Positions 24,162-34,772 of a DNA stretch of 64,000 nucleotides are shown here, in pieces. This stretch comes from Costus lasius (lineage: Eukaryota > Streptophyta > Magnoliopsida > Zingiberales > Costaceae). Positions within the stretch are counted from its first letter, which is position 1; every line of letters begins with the position of its first letter. The position numbers were made by a program, and so were the translations under genes. The DNA lies in contig CM050453.2 of NCBI GenBank assembly GCA_027563935.2, forward strand, positions 64,650,018 through 64,714,017. Reading direction: 5' to 3'. The notes beneath the pieces are model-generated. The model had not been told where the DNA came from, did not search any database, and worked only from the letters and a program-made list of their open reading frames with translations.

Positions 24162-27100
24162 CTAATGGTTGAGAAATCTCAAACCCATATTATTACAGTG
24201 CTTCTCATGCTTCTGCTGCGCCAGAGGCTTGGTAAGCGGGTCTGCCAGATTGTCATCTGTATGAACCTTGCAGATTTTGATCTCGCCACGATCTATGATC
24301 TCCCTGATCAAATGAAACCGTCTCTGTATGTGCTTGGACTTCTGGTGCGACCGTGGTTCCTTTGCTTGTGCGATTGCTCCAGTGTTATCACAGAAGATAA
24401 CCAAAGGATCTGCACTCGAAGGAACGACACCAAGTTCTCTCACGAACTTACGAATCCACACTGCCTCCTTGGATGCTTCCGAGGCTGCAACATACTCGGC
24501 TTCTGTTGTGGAATCAGCAACAGTTGACTGTTTGAAACTCTTCCACACCACTGCTCCTCCATTCAAGCTAAAAACATAGCCTGATTGCGATCGAAAATCA
24601 TCCTGGTCAGACTGGAATGAAGCGTCAGTATATCCTTCAATACTGAGTTCTTCCTGACCACCATATATCAAGAACATATCTTTGGTCCTCCGCAGATATT
24701 TTAAAATGTTCTTGACTGCAATCCAGTGTGCCTGACCTGGATTACTTTGGAAACGACTGGTCACGCTTAACCCGTAAGCGACGTCTGGGCGAGTACACAA
24801 CATCGCATACATAATGGATCCAATAGCCGAAGCATAAGGCGTATTGTCCATTTCATCTTTCTCAGTCTGTGTTTGTGGACACTGACTCTTCGAAAGACTC
24901 AGACCATGTCTGACTGGAAGATATCCTCGTTTAGAATTCTCTAAATGAAATCTTTCCAGGACTTTATCGATGTAAGTACTCTGGCACAGCCCGAGAAGCC
25001 TCTTAGATCTATCCCTGTAGATCTTCACACCTAATACATAGGCTGCTTCTCCTAAATCTTTCATCTGGAAACATTTCCTTAACCATGCCTTGACAGCATG
25101 CATTTCAGGAATGTCATTTCCAATGATCAAGATATCATCGACGTAGAGGACTAGGAAAGTAATTATGCTCCCACTAAACCTCTTATATACACACGGGTCA
25201 TCCTCGTTCTTGATGAAACCGAATTCCGTGACTGATTCATCAAAACGAATATTCCAGCTTCTTGATGCTTGCTTAAGTCCATAAATGGACTTCTTTAACT
25301 TGCATATCTTATGACGATCTGATGGATTAGTGAAACCTTCTGGTTGTGTCATATACACATCCTCATCCAGATTTCCATTAAGGAAAGCTGTTTTCACATC
25401 CATCTGCCAGATCTCATAATCATAATATGCAGCTATCGCGAAAAGAATCTGAATAGACTTAAACATAGCTACAGGTGAGAAAGTTTCATCATAATCTATC
25501 CCGTAGATTTGTTTGAAACCTTTCGCAACTAGCCTGCCTTTATAGGTAACCACGTTACCATCCATGTCAATCTTCTTCTTGAAGATCCATTTACAGCCAA
25601 TAGGGATAACTCCCGAAGGCGGATCAACCAAATCCCAAACTTGGTTATCTGACATGGAGTCCATCTCGGCGCGCATAGCTTCAAGCCATCTCGCTGACTC
25701 CGGTCCACTGACCGCATCCGCATAAGTGAGGGGTTCATCATTATCAATGATGTAGACTCCGTCATAGCGCTCAGGCTGTCGACGGATCCTTCCCGATCTT
25801 CGCGGTTCCCGTGATATCTGAGCCTCAGGTTGTTGAATTACCTGATCTACTGGCTCATGCTCATCCAATTCTGCTTGAGCACTTTGTCCTTCCTCTGGAT
25901 TCTCATCCAGTTTTATTTCTCTCCCACTGGCCTCTTGCAGAAGAAACTCCTTCTCAAGAAATATGGCCGTCCGAGCAACAAAAACCTTGTTCTCTTTGGG
26001 ATCGTAGAAATAATAACCCTTAGTTTCCTTAGGGTAACCGACAAAGATACATTTGTCAGATCTGCTCTCTAGTTTCCCAGAGGCGAGCTTTTTAACGTAA
26101 GCCTCGCAGCCCCAGATCCTGATAAATGTCAAGCTTGGCTGTTTTCCATACCATAACTCATATGGCGTCTTAGAAACTGCCTTGGATGGCACTCGGTTTA
26201 GTACCTTTGCAGCTGTTTCCAGTGCAAAACCCCAAAAGGAGTAGGGTAGAGCAGCCTGACTCATCATAGAACGAACCATATCAAGTAACGTTCTATTTCT
26301 CCTTTCGGACACACCATTCCATTGCGGTGTTCCTGGCGGAGTGAGCTGTGAGATAATCCCACACTCCTTCAGATAGTCAGTAAACGCATGACTTAGGTAT
26401 TCACCACCTCGATCAGAACGAAGTGCCTTGATATTTCGGCCTAGCTGATTTTGTACTTCATTCTTGAACTCTTTGAACTTGTCAAAAGATTCACTTTTAT
26501 GTCTCATTAAAAAGACATACCCATATCTACTGAAATCATCAGTAAAGGTAATGAAGTACTGATAGCCACCTCTGGCATGTTTACTAAATGGCCCACACAC
26601 ATCAGTGTGTATAAGGTCAAGTAAACCTGAAGCCCTTTGTCCTTTGTTAGGAAAAGGTGACTTCGTCATTTTACCCATTAAACAAGCTTTGCATGTATCA
26701 ATCTCCTTGTAGGAGAATGATCCCAGCAGTCCATGATCATGCAACCGCTTAATGCGTTTCTCGTTAATATGGCCTAAACGACTATGCCATAGCAAGGTGC
26801 TGTCATCAGTATTCTTGGCTTTCTTAATATCAATTTTCTGTATAGAACATTCCATGTCCAACATGTATAACCCATTGCTAATTGAACCAGTTGCATAAAC
26901 AATATTATCATAAGATAAAACACACTTTGAAATATTGCATTCAAAGGAAAAACCCTTCCTGACAAGAGCAGGAATGGAGATAATATTTTTAGTAATACTG
27001 GGAACAAAATAACAATTGTTTAGTTCCAATACAAGTCCAGATGGTAAAGAAATGAAATAGTCTCCTACAGCAACAGCAGCAACCCGTGCCCCGTTTCCTA

Positions 27101-28043
27101 CGCATAGGTCCACTTCATGCTGTCCCACCTGCCTTCTTCTCTTGAGTTCCTGTACATTTGAACAAATGTGAACTCCACATGCAGTGTCCAACACCCATGA
27201 TATAGAAGAAGAAAACATGACCTCAGTCACGAATATACCTGAGCCAGAAGCGATGCTTCCCCTCTTATCTCCTTGGAGCGCTTTACAGTCCTTTTTCCAG
27301 TGACCCAGCTGGCCACAGTGGAAACACCTGTATTCCTTGGACCGCTTAACCTTCTGCTTCAGAGCCTTGCTGTAGCTCTTGACAGGGGTCTTGCCCTTCT
27401 TCCCCTTCTTCTTGTTCCTAGAAGGAACCATTAAGACAGAGGTCGAAGGCTTTCCCTTCAGAGTCTCCTCAGTAGTGAGGAGCATATTCAGCAGCTCTGC
27501 CGGAGTACAATCGATTTTGTTCATATTAAAGTTAATAATGAACGCGTCGAATGAAGGCGGGAGAGACTGTAGAATAATATCCACAGCAAGCTCCTGGTTG
27601 ATGGTATGCCCCAGTTTCTCTAGAGCCTCCTTGTGCCCAATCATCTTGAGCACATGAGCTCCCACTGGGCTCCCTTCAGCCAGTTTGCTCTGAAAGAAAA
27701 GCTTTGTCAGATTATAGCGCTCTGTCCTCGCCTGTGCAGCATACAGCATCTTGAGGTTCGCTATCATCTCTATAGCCGACATATCCTCATGCTGACGCTG
27801 CAGCGGTGGCGTCATAGACGCTAGCATCAGGCAAGCGACATCAATGCTATCATTGATGTGCTTTTCATAGGCTTCCCGAACCGCCCTTGCGGCGTTCGGA
27901 GCGGGTTGAGGCGGTATTGCCGTCTCGAGGACATACAGTTTCCTCTCTGCCTTAAGAACGATCTTAAGGTGTCCGAACCAGTCGGAGAAGTTCGGCCCAG
28001 CAAACTTCTCCCTTTCTAGTAGGGATCGCACATTGAAGTTCAT
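24162..28043 (-). CDS. Ty1/Copia Gag-Pol polyprotein, full length (1293 aa)
   Basis: One polyprotein is expected to be cut by its own protease into Gag, protease, integrase and RT-RNase H for copying and inserting the element. Visible parts: Gag capsid-like region about 1-200; basic KKKGKKGK stretch about 210-220; CCHC zinc knuckle C240, C243, H248, C253; protease D286 in DTACGVH (DTA rather than DSG/DTG); integrase zinc finger H420, H425, C451, C454; catalytic D481, D544, E580 with 35 residues between the last two; RT with D882 and YVDD 967-970; RNase H D1140, E1181, D1219, D1268. All catalytic residues are present. The start is the ATG at 28041-28043. The ATG three codons upstream that element B has is ACG here, so F uses the second Met. 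The frame is Gag-Pol fused without a frameshift. Copia superfamily is certain; the lineage was not determined. Confidence 0.97.
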   Translation of the reverse strand: MNFNVRSLLEREKFAGPNFSDWFGHLKIVLKAERKLYVLETAIPPQPAPNAARAVREAYEKHINDSIDVACLMLASMTPPLQRQHEDMSAIEMIANLKMLYAAQARTERYNLTKLFFQSKLAEGSPVGAHVLKMIGHKEALEKLGHTINQELAVDIILQSLPPSFDAFIINFNMNKIDCTPAELLNMLLTTEETLKGKPSTSVLMVPSRNKKKGKKGKTPVKSYSKALKQKVKRSKEYRCFHCGQLGHWKKDCKALQGDKRGSIASGSGIFVTEVMFSSSISWVLDTACGVHICSNVQELKRRRQVGQHEVDLCVGNGARVAAVAVGDYFISLPSGLVLELNNCYFVPSITKNIISIPALVRKGFSFECNISKCVLSYDNIVYATGSISNGLYMLDMECSIQKIDIKKAKNTDDSTLLWHSRLGHINEKRIKRLHDHGLLGSFSYKEIDTCKACLMGKMTKSPFPNKGQRASGLLDLIHTDVCGPFSKHARGGYQYFITFTDDFSRYGYVFLMRHKSESFDKFKEFKNEVQNQLGRNIKALRSDRGGEYLSHAFTDYLKECGIISQLTPPGTPQWNGVSERRNRTLLDMVRSMMSQAALPYSFWGFALETAAKVLNRVPSKAVSKTPYELWYGKQPSLTFIRIWGCEAYVKKLASGKLESRSDKCIFVGYPKETKGYYFYDPKENKVFVARTAIFLEKEFLLQEASGREIKLDENPEEGQSAQAELDEHEPVDQVIQQPEAQISREPRRSGRIRRQPERYDGVYIIDNDEPLTYADAVSGPESARWLEAMRAEMDSMSDNQVWDLVDPPSGVIPIGCKWIFKKKIDMDGNVVTYKGRLVAKGFKQIYGIDYDETFSPVAMFKSIQILFAIAAYYDYEIWQMDVKTAFLNGNLDEDVYMTQPEGFTNPSDRHKICKLKKSIYGLKQASRSWNIRFDESVTEFGFIKNEDDPCVYKRFSGSIITFLVLYVDDILIIGNDIPEMHAVKAWLRKCFQMKDLGEAAYVLGVKIYRDRSKRLLGLCQSTYIDKVLERFHLENSKRGYLPVRHGLSLSKSQCPQTQTEKDEMDNTPYASAIGSIMYAMLCTRPDVAYGLSVTSRFQSNPGQAHWIAVKNILKYLRRTKDMFLIYGGQEELSIEGYTDASFQSDQDDFRSQSGYVFSLNGGAVVWKSFKQSTVADSTTEAEYVAASEASKEAVWIRKFVRELGVVPSSADPLVIFCDNTGAIAQAKEPRSHQKSKHIQRRFHLIREIIDRGEIKICKVHTDDNLADPLTKPLAQQKHEKHCNNMGLRFLNH

Positions 28044-29847
28044 GGTGTTCGTTGCTGCAGGTATCTACAACAATGCAAGAACAGCAAGGTCAGTATCAAT
28101 GTTAAGAATCAATCAGGACTTAAGAAAGATTCTTTTTCTCACTATTTTATCTGACTGAAAAATCCATTAAACAGTCCGAAAGAGTAGACACTCTTTTAGT
28201 GAGATGGGATCCGGATTTCATACTTGGTCTCCGCGTCCCGCTCAGGCGAGATAAGATGCACAGAGAGTACAAGCACTAATCTCCGGTAGGCAGTCCCTGC
28301 CGATCGCCAACCCGTGCGATTCCCCTTCATCTGGGCAATCCAGCAGACTGTGCCAACTGAGTTGGTACAACACAGTCTATGATCCCACAGATGGCTGCCT
28401 CCATGTGCTACCATATGCGCCACATATGTAGCCTACATGGTCAAGCTGACCCGACCTACTCCCTGGACCACCATGTGCTATGCTGAGCAACGAGAAGGGA
28501 TAAATCCCTACTCTGTAACACACAGGTGTAATCCCACACCGTCTGAAGATAGATGGACGTGCCCACTGAGTGGGTACAACACGGCTCCAACGATAATCAG
28601 AACAGTGAGGTTTCGCGTCAGAAGGCTTACGAGCTTGATATTTTAGCGTTGGATTTTAACGGTCTTTTTATCTTCTTCACTATCATGCAATTCCTATGGT
28701 GATAGCAGAAGATAAACTAATCATGCAGTTCTAATATTTAAACAATAATAAAAGAAAGCATGAATCTTATGTGGTAAAAGCCCATAGCCCTAGTAAGACC
28801 TTAATTTAACTTAAGTCTTGACTTGCTTTTCTTCATAGGGCCTTTTGCTGCTCATCTGGCCCAAACCTGGGCCCAAGCGCCATCTGCAGCTCTGGTGCGC
28901 CCACCAGGAATTTGCGCCAGGTCATAGGGTCGAACCCTAGACCTCCCACCTAGTCCAGCCACTGCTGCAAGCGCCTCTGCCAAGTGTGCTTTGTGCTCTT
29001 GTCTAATTAAATTACAAATTTAACTATCTAGACAAGATTGACACGCAGGTCAATAACATTTTATAAATTAAAACAATGTGATACGCAGATCACAATAATT
29101 AATTTACAACCATAATTCCAGGCTCGCAGGCCCCAGCACAGCACACAATTAATATGGGCAGCCCACATAAGAGTAAATAGACAAACATATGGCATCATTC
29201 AAAAATCATGTGATCCATAAAAATTAAAATTTTCGAAAAACCCCATAGGCTTCAATTTTAATTTTCTTATATGCCCTACAACCTTACAACGGTCCATTAA
29301 TAGGGATCCACTCATCCAACCTAGTCAGATCCACTGCCCTTGCATGCACCAAGTCCTAACTGACTTGAGTCGACCAAAAGGCCAACCATGCATGCGCCAA
29401 GGGCTGAACGACCACGCTGAGGTCTGGCAAGCGGGTGTGACCCCGGGCCTAACTCAGGTGCGTTCATGTGTCGTCTCAATCAGACATCGCTACACGCCTG
29501 TCTGCAGTCGACCTATAGCCACCTCAAGCTTGCGCCAAGGTGCTATCCAGTCGACCCATCAAGGCTGTCAGATAGTCTGATCAGACTGATTGGATCTGAC
29601 CTAGGGGGTGATTTCAACCCTACTAACCCGTTTAAGGGTTTACAGCAGGCGCTTAGATCTAAGTGAGATCGCGCAAGTGAAATGTTTTTAACAAAAACAA
29701 ACTAAGCGCCACAAAAACATGCGCCAACTATACATATTTAATTTTCGCATATAATGCTTCAACTAAAGATGAATTTCGCATGTATAGATCTAAGCAAACA
29801 AGGATCACAAAAATGGCTAAAGCAATCATAAAACATGCATAGACCAG
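28044..29847 (-). other. Element F 5' untranslated leader
   Basis: About 1.8 kb lies between the primer binding site and the Gag start, with no supportable gene. Its gag-proximal kilobase is close to that of B, while 29040-29640 is only moderately similar to B's matching part. This is in keeping with F and B having different LTR/leader subtypes but nearly the same protein. Confidence 0.72.
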
Positions 29848-29859
29848 GCTCTGATACCA
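29848..29859 (-). other. Element F primer binding site (initiator tRNA-Met type)
   Basis: The minus strand reads TGGTATCAGAGC, two bases inside the 5' LTR end. The position and sequence are the same as in element B. Confidence 0.95.
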
Positions 29860-29861
29860 AT

Positions 29862-31537
29862 TGAAGGTTCCCCTAACCAAAGGGGGGGCGAAAACCCTAT
29901 GGTGGCGCAAGTAAGATATGCAGCGGATACTAGGGTTTCATAGGATCTCATACATGTAAAATAATCAACTTTATATGCATGAAAATAAATTCATACCGAT
30001 GCCATTTCAAGATGGCGCCTTGGAAGTAAAGATGCAATCGCCTCTTCTCCAAAGTCTCGCACACAAGATGAAGATGCGCTTATCCCTTGGTGCTCCTTGT
30101 GCTAGCAAGGTTCCTTGGAGTCCTTGATCGAGTGAAAGGGATGGAAGAGATGTCCTTCTCTTGGCCGAATCCTCCTCTACCTTCAAGACGTCGCCACACA
30201 CGAAAACGTCGAGAGAGAATATGGGCGAGAGGCGAGAATAGAGAGCACTCTATTCGGTCGTGAACAACATCTCCAAGTGGAGATCGTGGTTACTAAAAAT
30301 AGCCACCACACTTCACTCCAACGTTCACGCCAAGTGAACATGTCGCCAACTCCTCTCCCCATGAACCATGCGCTCATTTCATGAGCCGGTTCACATTGGT
30401 TCGGTTTAAGAACCAATCAAGCCAATGATCTAGTCTAGATCTCAAATAAACCCTAAGGCTCCAGATCTGACCGTTAATCTCTTGATGCTTCTGATCTGAT
30501 CGATCTAGCATCCAATCTCTCAATCGAAGCTTACCGATCTCAAGCCCTAATCAATCAAACATGATCAGACCAGATCTCACTCACAATCAGAGATTAAATC
30601 CCTTTAAACTGAACCCAAACAATTCAGTCCACACGATTTGACTTAAGTAAGCCATATCATCAAATTGTGCGACCCTAAGGGTTTCCTTTAAATGTCGGTA
30701 ACGATAACTCACGTTATCACGATCAGTGAGGGGTATCTAGCAACACATCACTGTCTCCCGATATAAAGGAAAAAGTCTTCCAAGACTACACCCAAAACAC
30801 AGCACAAGTGTGAATCAATTCACAAGGCATGCATAATTCCTTTGCCACTTGATATTCTTATTGGACAAGCGTGTCAAGCTTGTAGCTCCAATATGATGAG
30901 CATGATTAGATCAGATGAACACTGTCACCTGGGTATGGCCATACTCTTTTCTCAATCATCTCATCCAGGGGGGCCTTTAGAACATCACACTCCTTAAACA
31001 AGGAGACGGCAATCCTATGTCTATCACTAGTGCCCTAACATGACTCAAGCTCACCATCCAAGATAGCCTATAACCATTGTGTTTCAAATGATATTGAACT
31101 ACCTCAAAACAATGACAATCATCATTTAGAAAACACAAGTGATCTCAAGTCAGAGGAAATGTGCCACTTGTCATATTCAAAGATTATTCACATTGCGACA
31201 AACAATTGAACATCCTAGTAGGGTCTGTCCAGTACATCCAATGTACCCATGAGTCTACATCTTATTCCATGCTCGAAGCATCCTATAAGATTAGAACACA
31301 TATTAGTCTTAACCATATCAAGGCTGTCTCATGTTCACCAAGATATATTGACTAAGGACACAACAGCATGTCAGCCCAGCTGAACAGCTTTGAGACATTA
31401 TTCAGAAGAACATATATTGCAGCAGACAATGTAGCTAACTGAATAACAACCATGCCTATATAAACATAACAGTTTATTACATGATACTGATACATTCCCA
31501 AGGCCTCAAACATTAGGCTTAAGGGCATACCCCAACA
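29862..31537 (-). mobile_element. Element F, 5' LTR
   Basis: It begins TGAAGGTTCCCC and ends CCCCAACA (1676 bp), followed by the CTACA target-site duplication. It is almost identical to the 3' LTR. It carries the likely promoter of the element. Confidence 0.95.
30761..30767 (-). promoter_or_regulatory. Putative TATA box of the F 5' LTR
   Basis: The plus-strand ATATAAA is TTTATAT on the element strand, about 770 bases from the LTR start, in a stretch conserved in all LTR copies of the family here. Transcription would begin some 25-35 bases to the left, making U3 about 800 bases. The start site itself is inferred. Confidence 0.45.
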
Positions 31538-31542
31538 CTACA

Positions 31543-32480
31543 AGGGTCAACTAGTTAAACAAAGACAATACCAAGCAAAAATAAACAAGATATAAGTTAG
31601 AGAGGCTTTGCCGATTGTATGGCTTGAAGAGATTGTTTCATTGAATCCTCTTGGAGATCCTTGTGCCCTTGATTGTAGAGAATATTTACACCAATTTGCT
31701 GATGAAGAAGAGGATGTAGTTCGCCAAAGTAATTTAAGAAGTCCTTTGAGAAGATGCGCCACCAAAGGTAGAAGAAGATGCTCCTTGCGCCAAGTTGATG
31801 ATGAGAGTTCTTGATAGAAAGGTTAGTTCTCTTAAAGGTTAGTGAAGAGAACCTTGACCCTTGAGAGGAGAAAGGATAAGAGGGGCGAAACAAGCACCCA
31901 AGAGAGAAGAGGAGAGGGAGAGGGGCGACACAAGCACCCAAGGTTTCTAGGAAACTACTCGACAACTTTTCATTATGCAAATCATGATAACATGCTATGT
32001 GAATTACATTGTTTTGCAGACAAGGTTGAGACACTCCTTACCGTTTGCATGGAGAAATTGGAAAGTAATTTAATGCTTGAGGTGGCAATGGATTCCTTCT
32101 CTTTGAATTTCAAAATTTCTTCCTTGAATGGCTTGATGAGGCTTCCTTCTTTGGCTTGGATGAATTCTTCTTATTGTGTGATTGGGTTGAGTGTTGTTCT
32201 TTGAGGATTGGACGAATTTCATTTGAAATCTTCCCTTAAGTGGCTTCAAGAGTTGGCAAAGCATCCATGCTTGTCTTGGTCAAAATTTGGAGAAGATTCA
32301 TTGAGTGGTTGGCTTTTTTCCTTCCATGGTGTGAACACAAGTCACAATTGGTTGTCTTCCTTTATTTGATGGAGTGTTGATTGATTCTTGATGGGGATCC
32401 TTTTGAGTTAACGCCTAGATGAGGATAAGGTGGCAGATTGAAGCTTCATTGATAGCCAACAATTGTAGAAAGATGAGATG
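31543..32480. other. Gap without a supportable gene between F and a GC-rich block
   Basis: Several short open frames occur, none with recognisable domains. The stretch is the right-hand continuation of the sequence interrupted by F and may be leader or gag debris of the Gypsy remnant seen at 18367-22465. No repeat array or RNA gene was recognised. Confidence 0.4.
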
Positions 32481-33900
32481 GTGTAGCACCAAGCTACGAG
32501 ATGGGGAAATCTCCTAGACTGACTCTAGGAGGACATGCGAACGATTCAGAAAACACACGGATTCAAAGACATCGGATACGTATAAGAGCAACGGATGACA
32601 AAATAGATAAACCAAGGCATTCAACTACAAAATAACACTCAAATGAAACTACTAACCATTACAATCGAAGAAGGCGAGGTATCGAGATGAGGCCAAGGAT
32701 CGTACACCTTGCCTCCAACCTCACTCCAATTCCACACGCTATGCGGAGTCGAGGCACCGACCACTACTCCGGAGTTACAAGACCCCTCGCAGCCCCTTGC
32801 GGACTTGTAAGCTTGTAAGCTCACTAAACACTATGCCCTATCTCCCTTTAATAAGCTAAGGGAGGGGAAACCCACACCACTCACATGAGGGGTGGTTACA
32901 ACCAATATTCTAACCACTAATCTGCAAAAAGCTAGAAAAATAAGGTACATTTGACTGGAAATATTCTAGTAACCAAGTGTGTTGGAGAAGCTTCAGGTCG
33001 CATCAAACATGAGCCATCCATTTAAGCATTGATGATATCTTCTGATCTGGATGTTTGATCAGAGATCTGAGGGCATGGATGGCTAGATCTGGTGCGGATT
33101 AGTGGGGATCGATACCTGGATCACTCCAAGACTTGTCCGATTGGAGCAAATCTGGCCGAAACAATGCCAGCCGTTGATTGCCTCTGAACTGATCTAGCCG
33201 TTGGATGAGGGCTGTTGAATCTAGGCCGTTGGATGCATTTGCCCCTTTCTCTTCGTTCTCGTGAGGATGCGGGCGGCGAGTAGGGCACGCCGCCGGTCGC
33301 CGTTCTGGCCTCGATCGCCGGTGATACACCGGCTAGAGCTGCGTGTAGCACCTGCGGGCTGCTAGAAAGCTTCCGGCGGCCGATCGTGGTGCGCCGGGCC
33401 GGGAATATAGCGGACAGCGATGGAAGCTGGAGATTCGGACAAGCTTCTGATTCCGACGATCCACCGGCTGGATGGGAAATTCCTTCTGGCGGTGAGTTCG
33501 CGGCGACGAGGAGACTCTGTGCTTGGAATCTGGGGTCGATCGGCTGGGCGGATGGGGCGGAGCAGAGGATGAATCGCCGGACATGGTGCCGCTCGATTCC
33601 GGCAATCCAGTTGTCCGATGATCGGATCCTTTGGACCAGGAGTTCGCCCCAGTGAGAGGCTTCTGCGGTCGGAGTCTGGTGATGACCGGAGCCGTGGATG
33701 GCAAGTGCTCCGGTGGCCAGGTGTGGCTTCAGGCGCGCACGTTGCCATAGAGGCCGAGAAGAACACGACTTGGCCGTGCATCCTATCACGGCCGTGACCA
33801 GCTTGGCCGAGATAACCATGGGCTGGTCGTGATGGCAGATTGCAGAAATGCTGGGTTTGCTGTGTTGCTTCTGCATCATGAGATGAACTCCTTCGTCTCA
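32480..33900 (-). mobile_element. Probable decayed Gypsy LTR with a GC-rich segment (33090-33900)
   Basis: The block resembles 17200-18300 in word order (a short CCCTTTAATAAG..GGGAGGGG stretch, then a run of GG-CGTGA dyad words near 33775-33835). The right half is much richer in G+C than its surroundings and keeps several overlapping long frames on the minus strand, none with a known domain. Such frames are expected from base composition alone. It could be the 5' LTR of the Gypsy remnant. No clean end, primer site or TSD was found, so this is a tentative reading. Confidence 0.35.
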
Positions 33901-34017
33901 AGTCTTCACTTTAAATTGAATTTTGAAGTGACTTTCCATATTTGGAGCTAGCTTGTTGTAGTGAACTTGTCTACATAACTTGTAAATGCTATTACATTAT
34001 GCCATGCACTAATCCTA

Positions 34018-34392
34018 GGACAGAAATCTTCGACTGGTACCCAGTCAAAAAATTTTTGATTGTACCTGTTAATTTTTGTTTTAATTTTTTTTTATTTTTT
34101 TAGAAATGATCTACACATTCTAAACTATCTAATGGTACCAATATTAGGGTAGTTTCGATTATACACAATAAGAAATTACCCTAAACATTATTGCATAAAA
34201 GACAAAAAAATTTTACTATATAGAAATGTTTAAGGTAATTTCTTATTGTGTATAATCTAAACTACCTCAATATTGGTACCATTGGATAGCTTAGAGTGTG
34301 TAGATCATTTCTAAAAAAAATAAAAAAAAATTAAACAAAAATTAACAGGGACAGCCAAAAAATTTTCAGCTACTAGCCGAAGATTTCTGTCC
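34018..34392. mobile_element. Foldback MITE of MULE (Mutator-like) type, 9-bp TSD
   Basis: The 375-bp element has terminal inverted repeats starting GGACAGAAATCTTCG and ending in the reverse complement. Similarity of the two halves extends almost to the centre, so the whole unit can fold into one hairpin. It is flanked by CTAATCCTA at 34009-34017 and 34393-34401. A 9-bp duplication is characteristic of the Mutator superfamily. It has no coding capacity. Confidence 0.9.
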
Positions 34393-34401
34393 CTAATCCT
34401 A

Positions 34402-34772
34402 CTATGATGCAACATAATTTCTACAAAAGAAAAGTACAAAACCTACCATATGTAGCTACATGTTATACTTGAGGGTGGAACTAACCTAGAATGATGCATG
34501 AAATGCAATGGGTGGTGCCTTAGGGTACCCATAAACTATGGTAACCTTAAGCTCCATTTATATTTTCATGGTTCATGTTTGCTATAGTTTCTACCTCCAT
34601 CAACTAGATATTAGACGAGCATGGAACAGTGTAGGGGCGACCGAAGTTCTATTCGATCTCAAATATTCGGCCGTTGGAACATCCGATATTTCTGACCATC
34701 AAGTTGAGAGGAGACATTGTGAACGAGATTTGACACCGATGAGGTGCTATGGTTAGCGAATGTGAAGAGATG
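34402..34772. other. Gap between MITE and solo LTR J1, no gene
   Basis: A 72-codon open frame (34538-34756) has no recognisable domain. The text around 34640-34700 (CGGCCGTTGGA and similar words) resembles LTR-like words near 33180-33240, so this may be retroelement debris. Confidence 0.35.

Larger units (their letters stand above)
22466..31537 (-). mobile_element. Element F: complete, apparently intact Ty1/Copia retrotransposon (9072 bp)
   Basis: All diagnostic parts are present on the minus strand: two LTRs of exactly 1676 bp, a tRNA-Met primer binding site two bases inside the 5' LTR, a long leader, one uninterrupted 1293-codon Gag-Pol frame, and a polypurine tract against the 3' LTR. The TSD is CTACA (22461-22465 and 31538-31542). 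I saw only two substitutions between the LTRs, one near 23240/30636 and one near 23575/30971. Under usual plant LTR clocks this means an insertion of the order of tens of thousands of years. It is the best candidate in the window for a mobile autonomous copy. Confidence 0.97.

Noticed and set aside
33121..33879. 252-codon frame and overlapping 179- and 123-codon frames
   Set aside because: The GC-rich block makes stop-free frames likely in several phases. No domain, no splice context, and the block looks like LTR debris.
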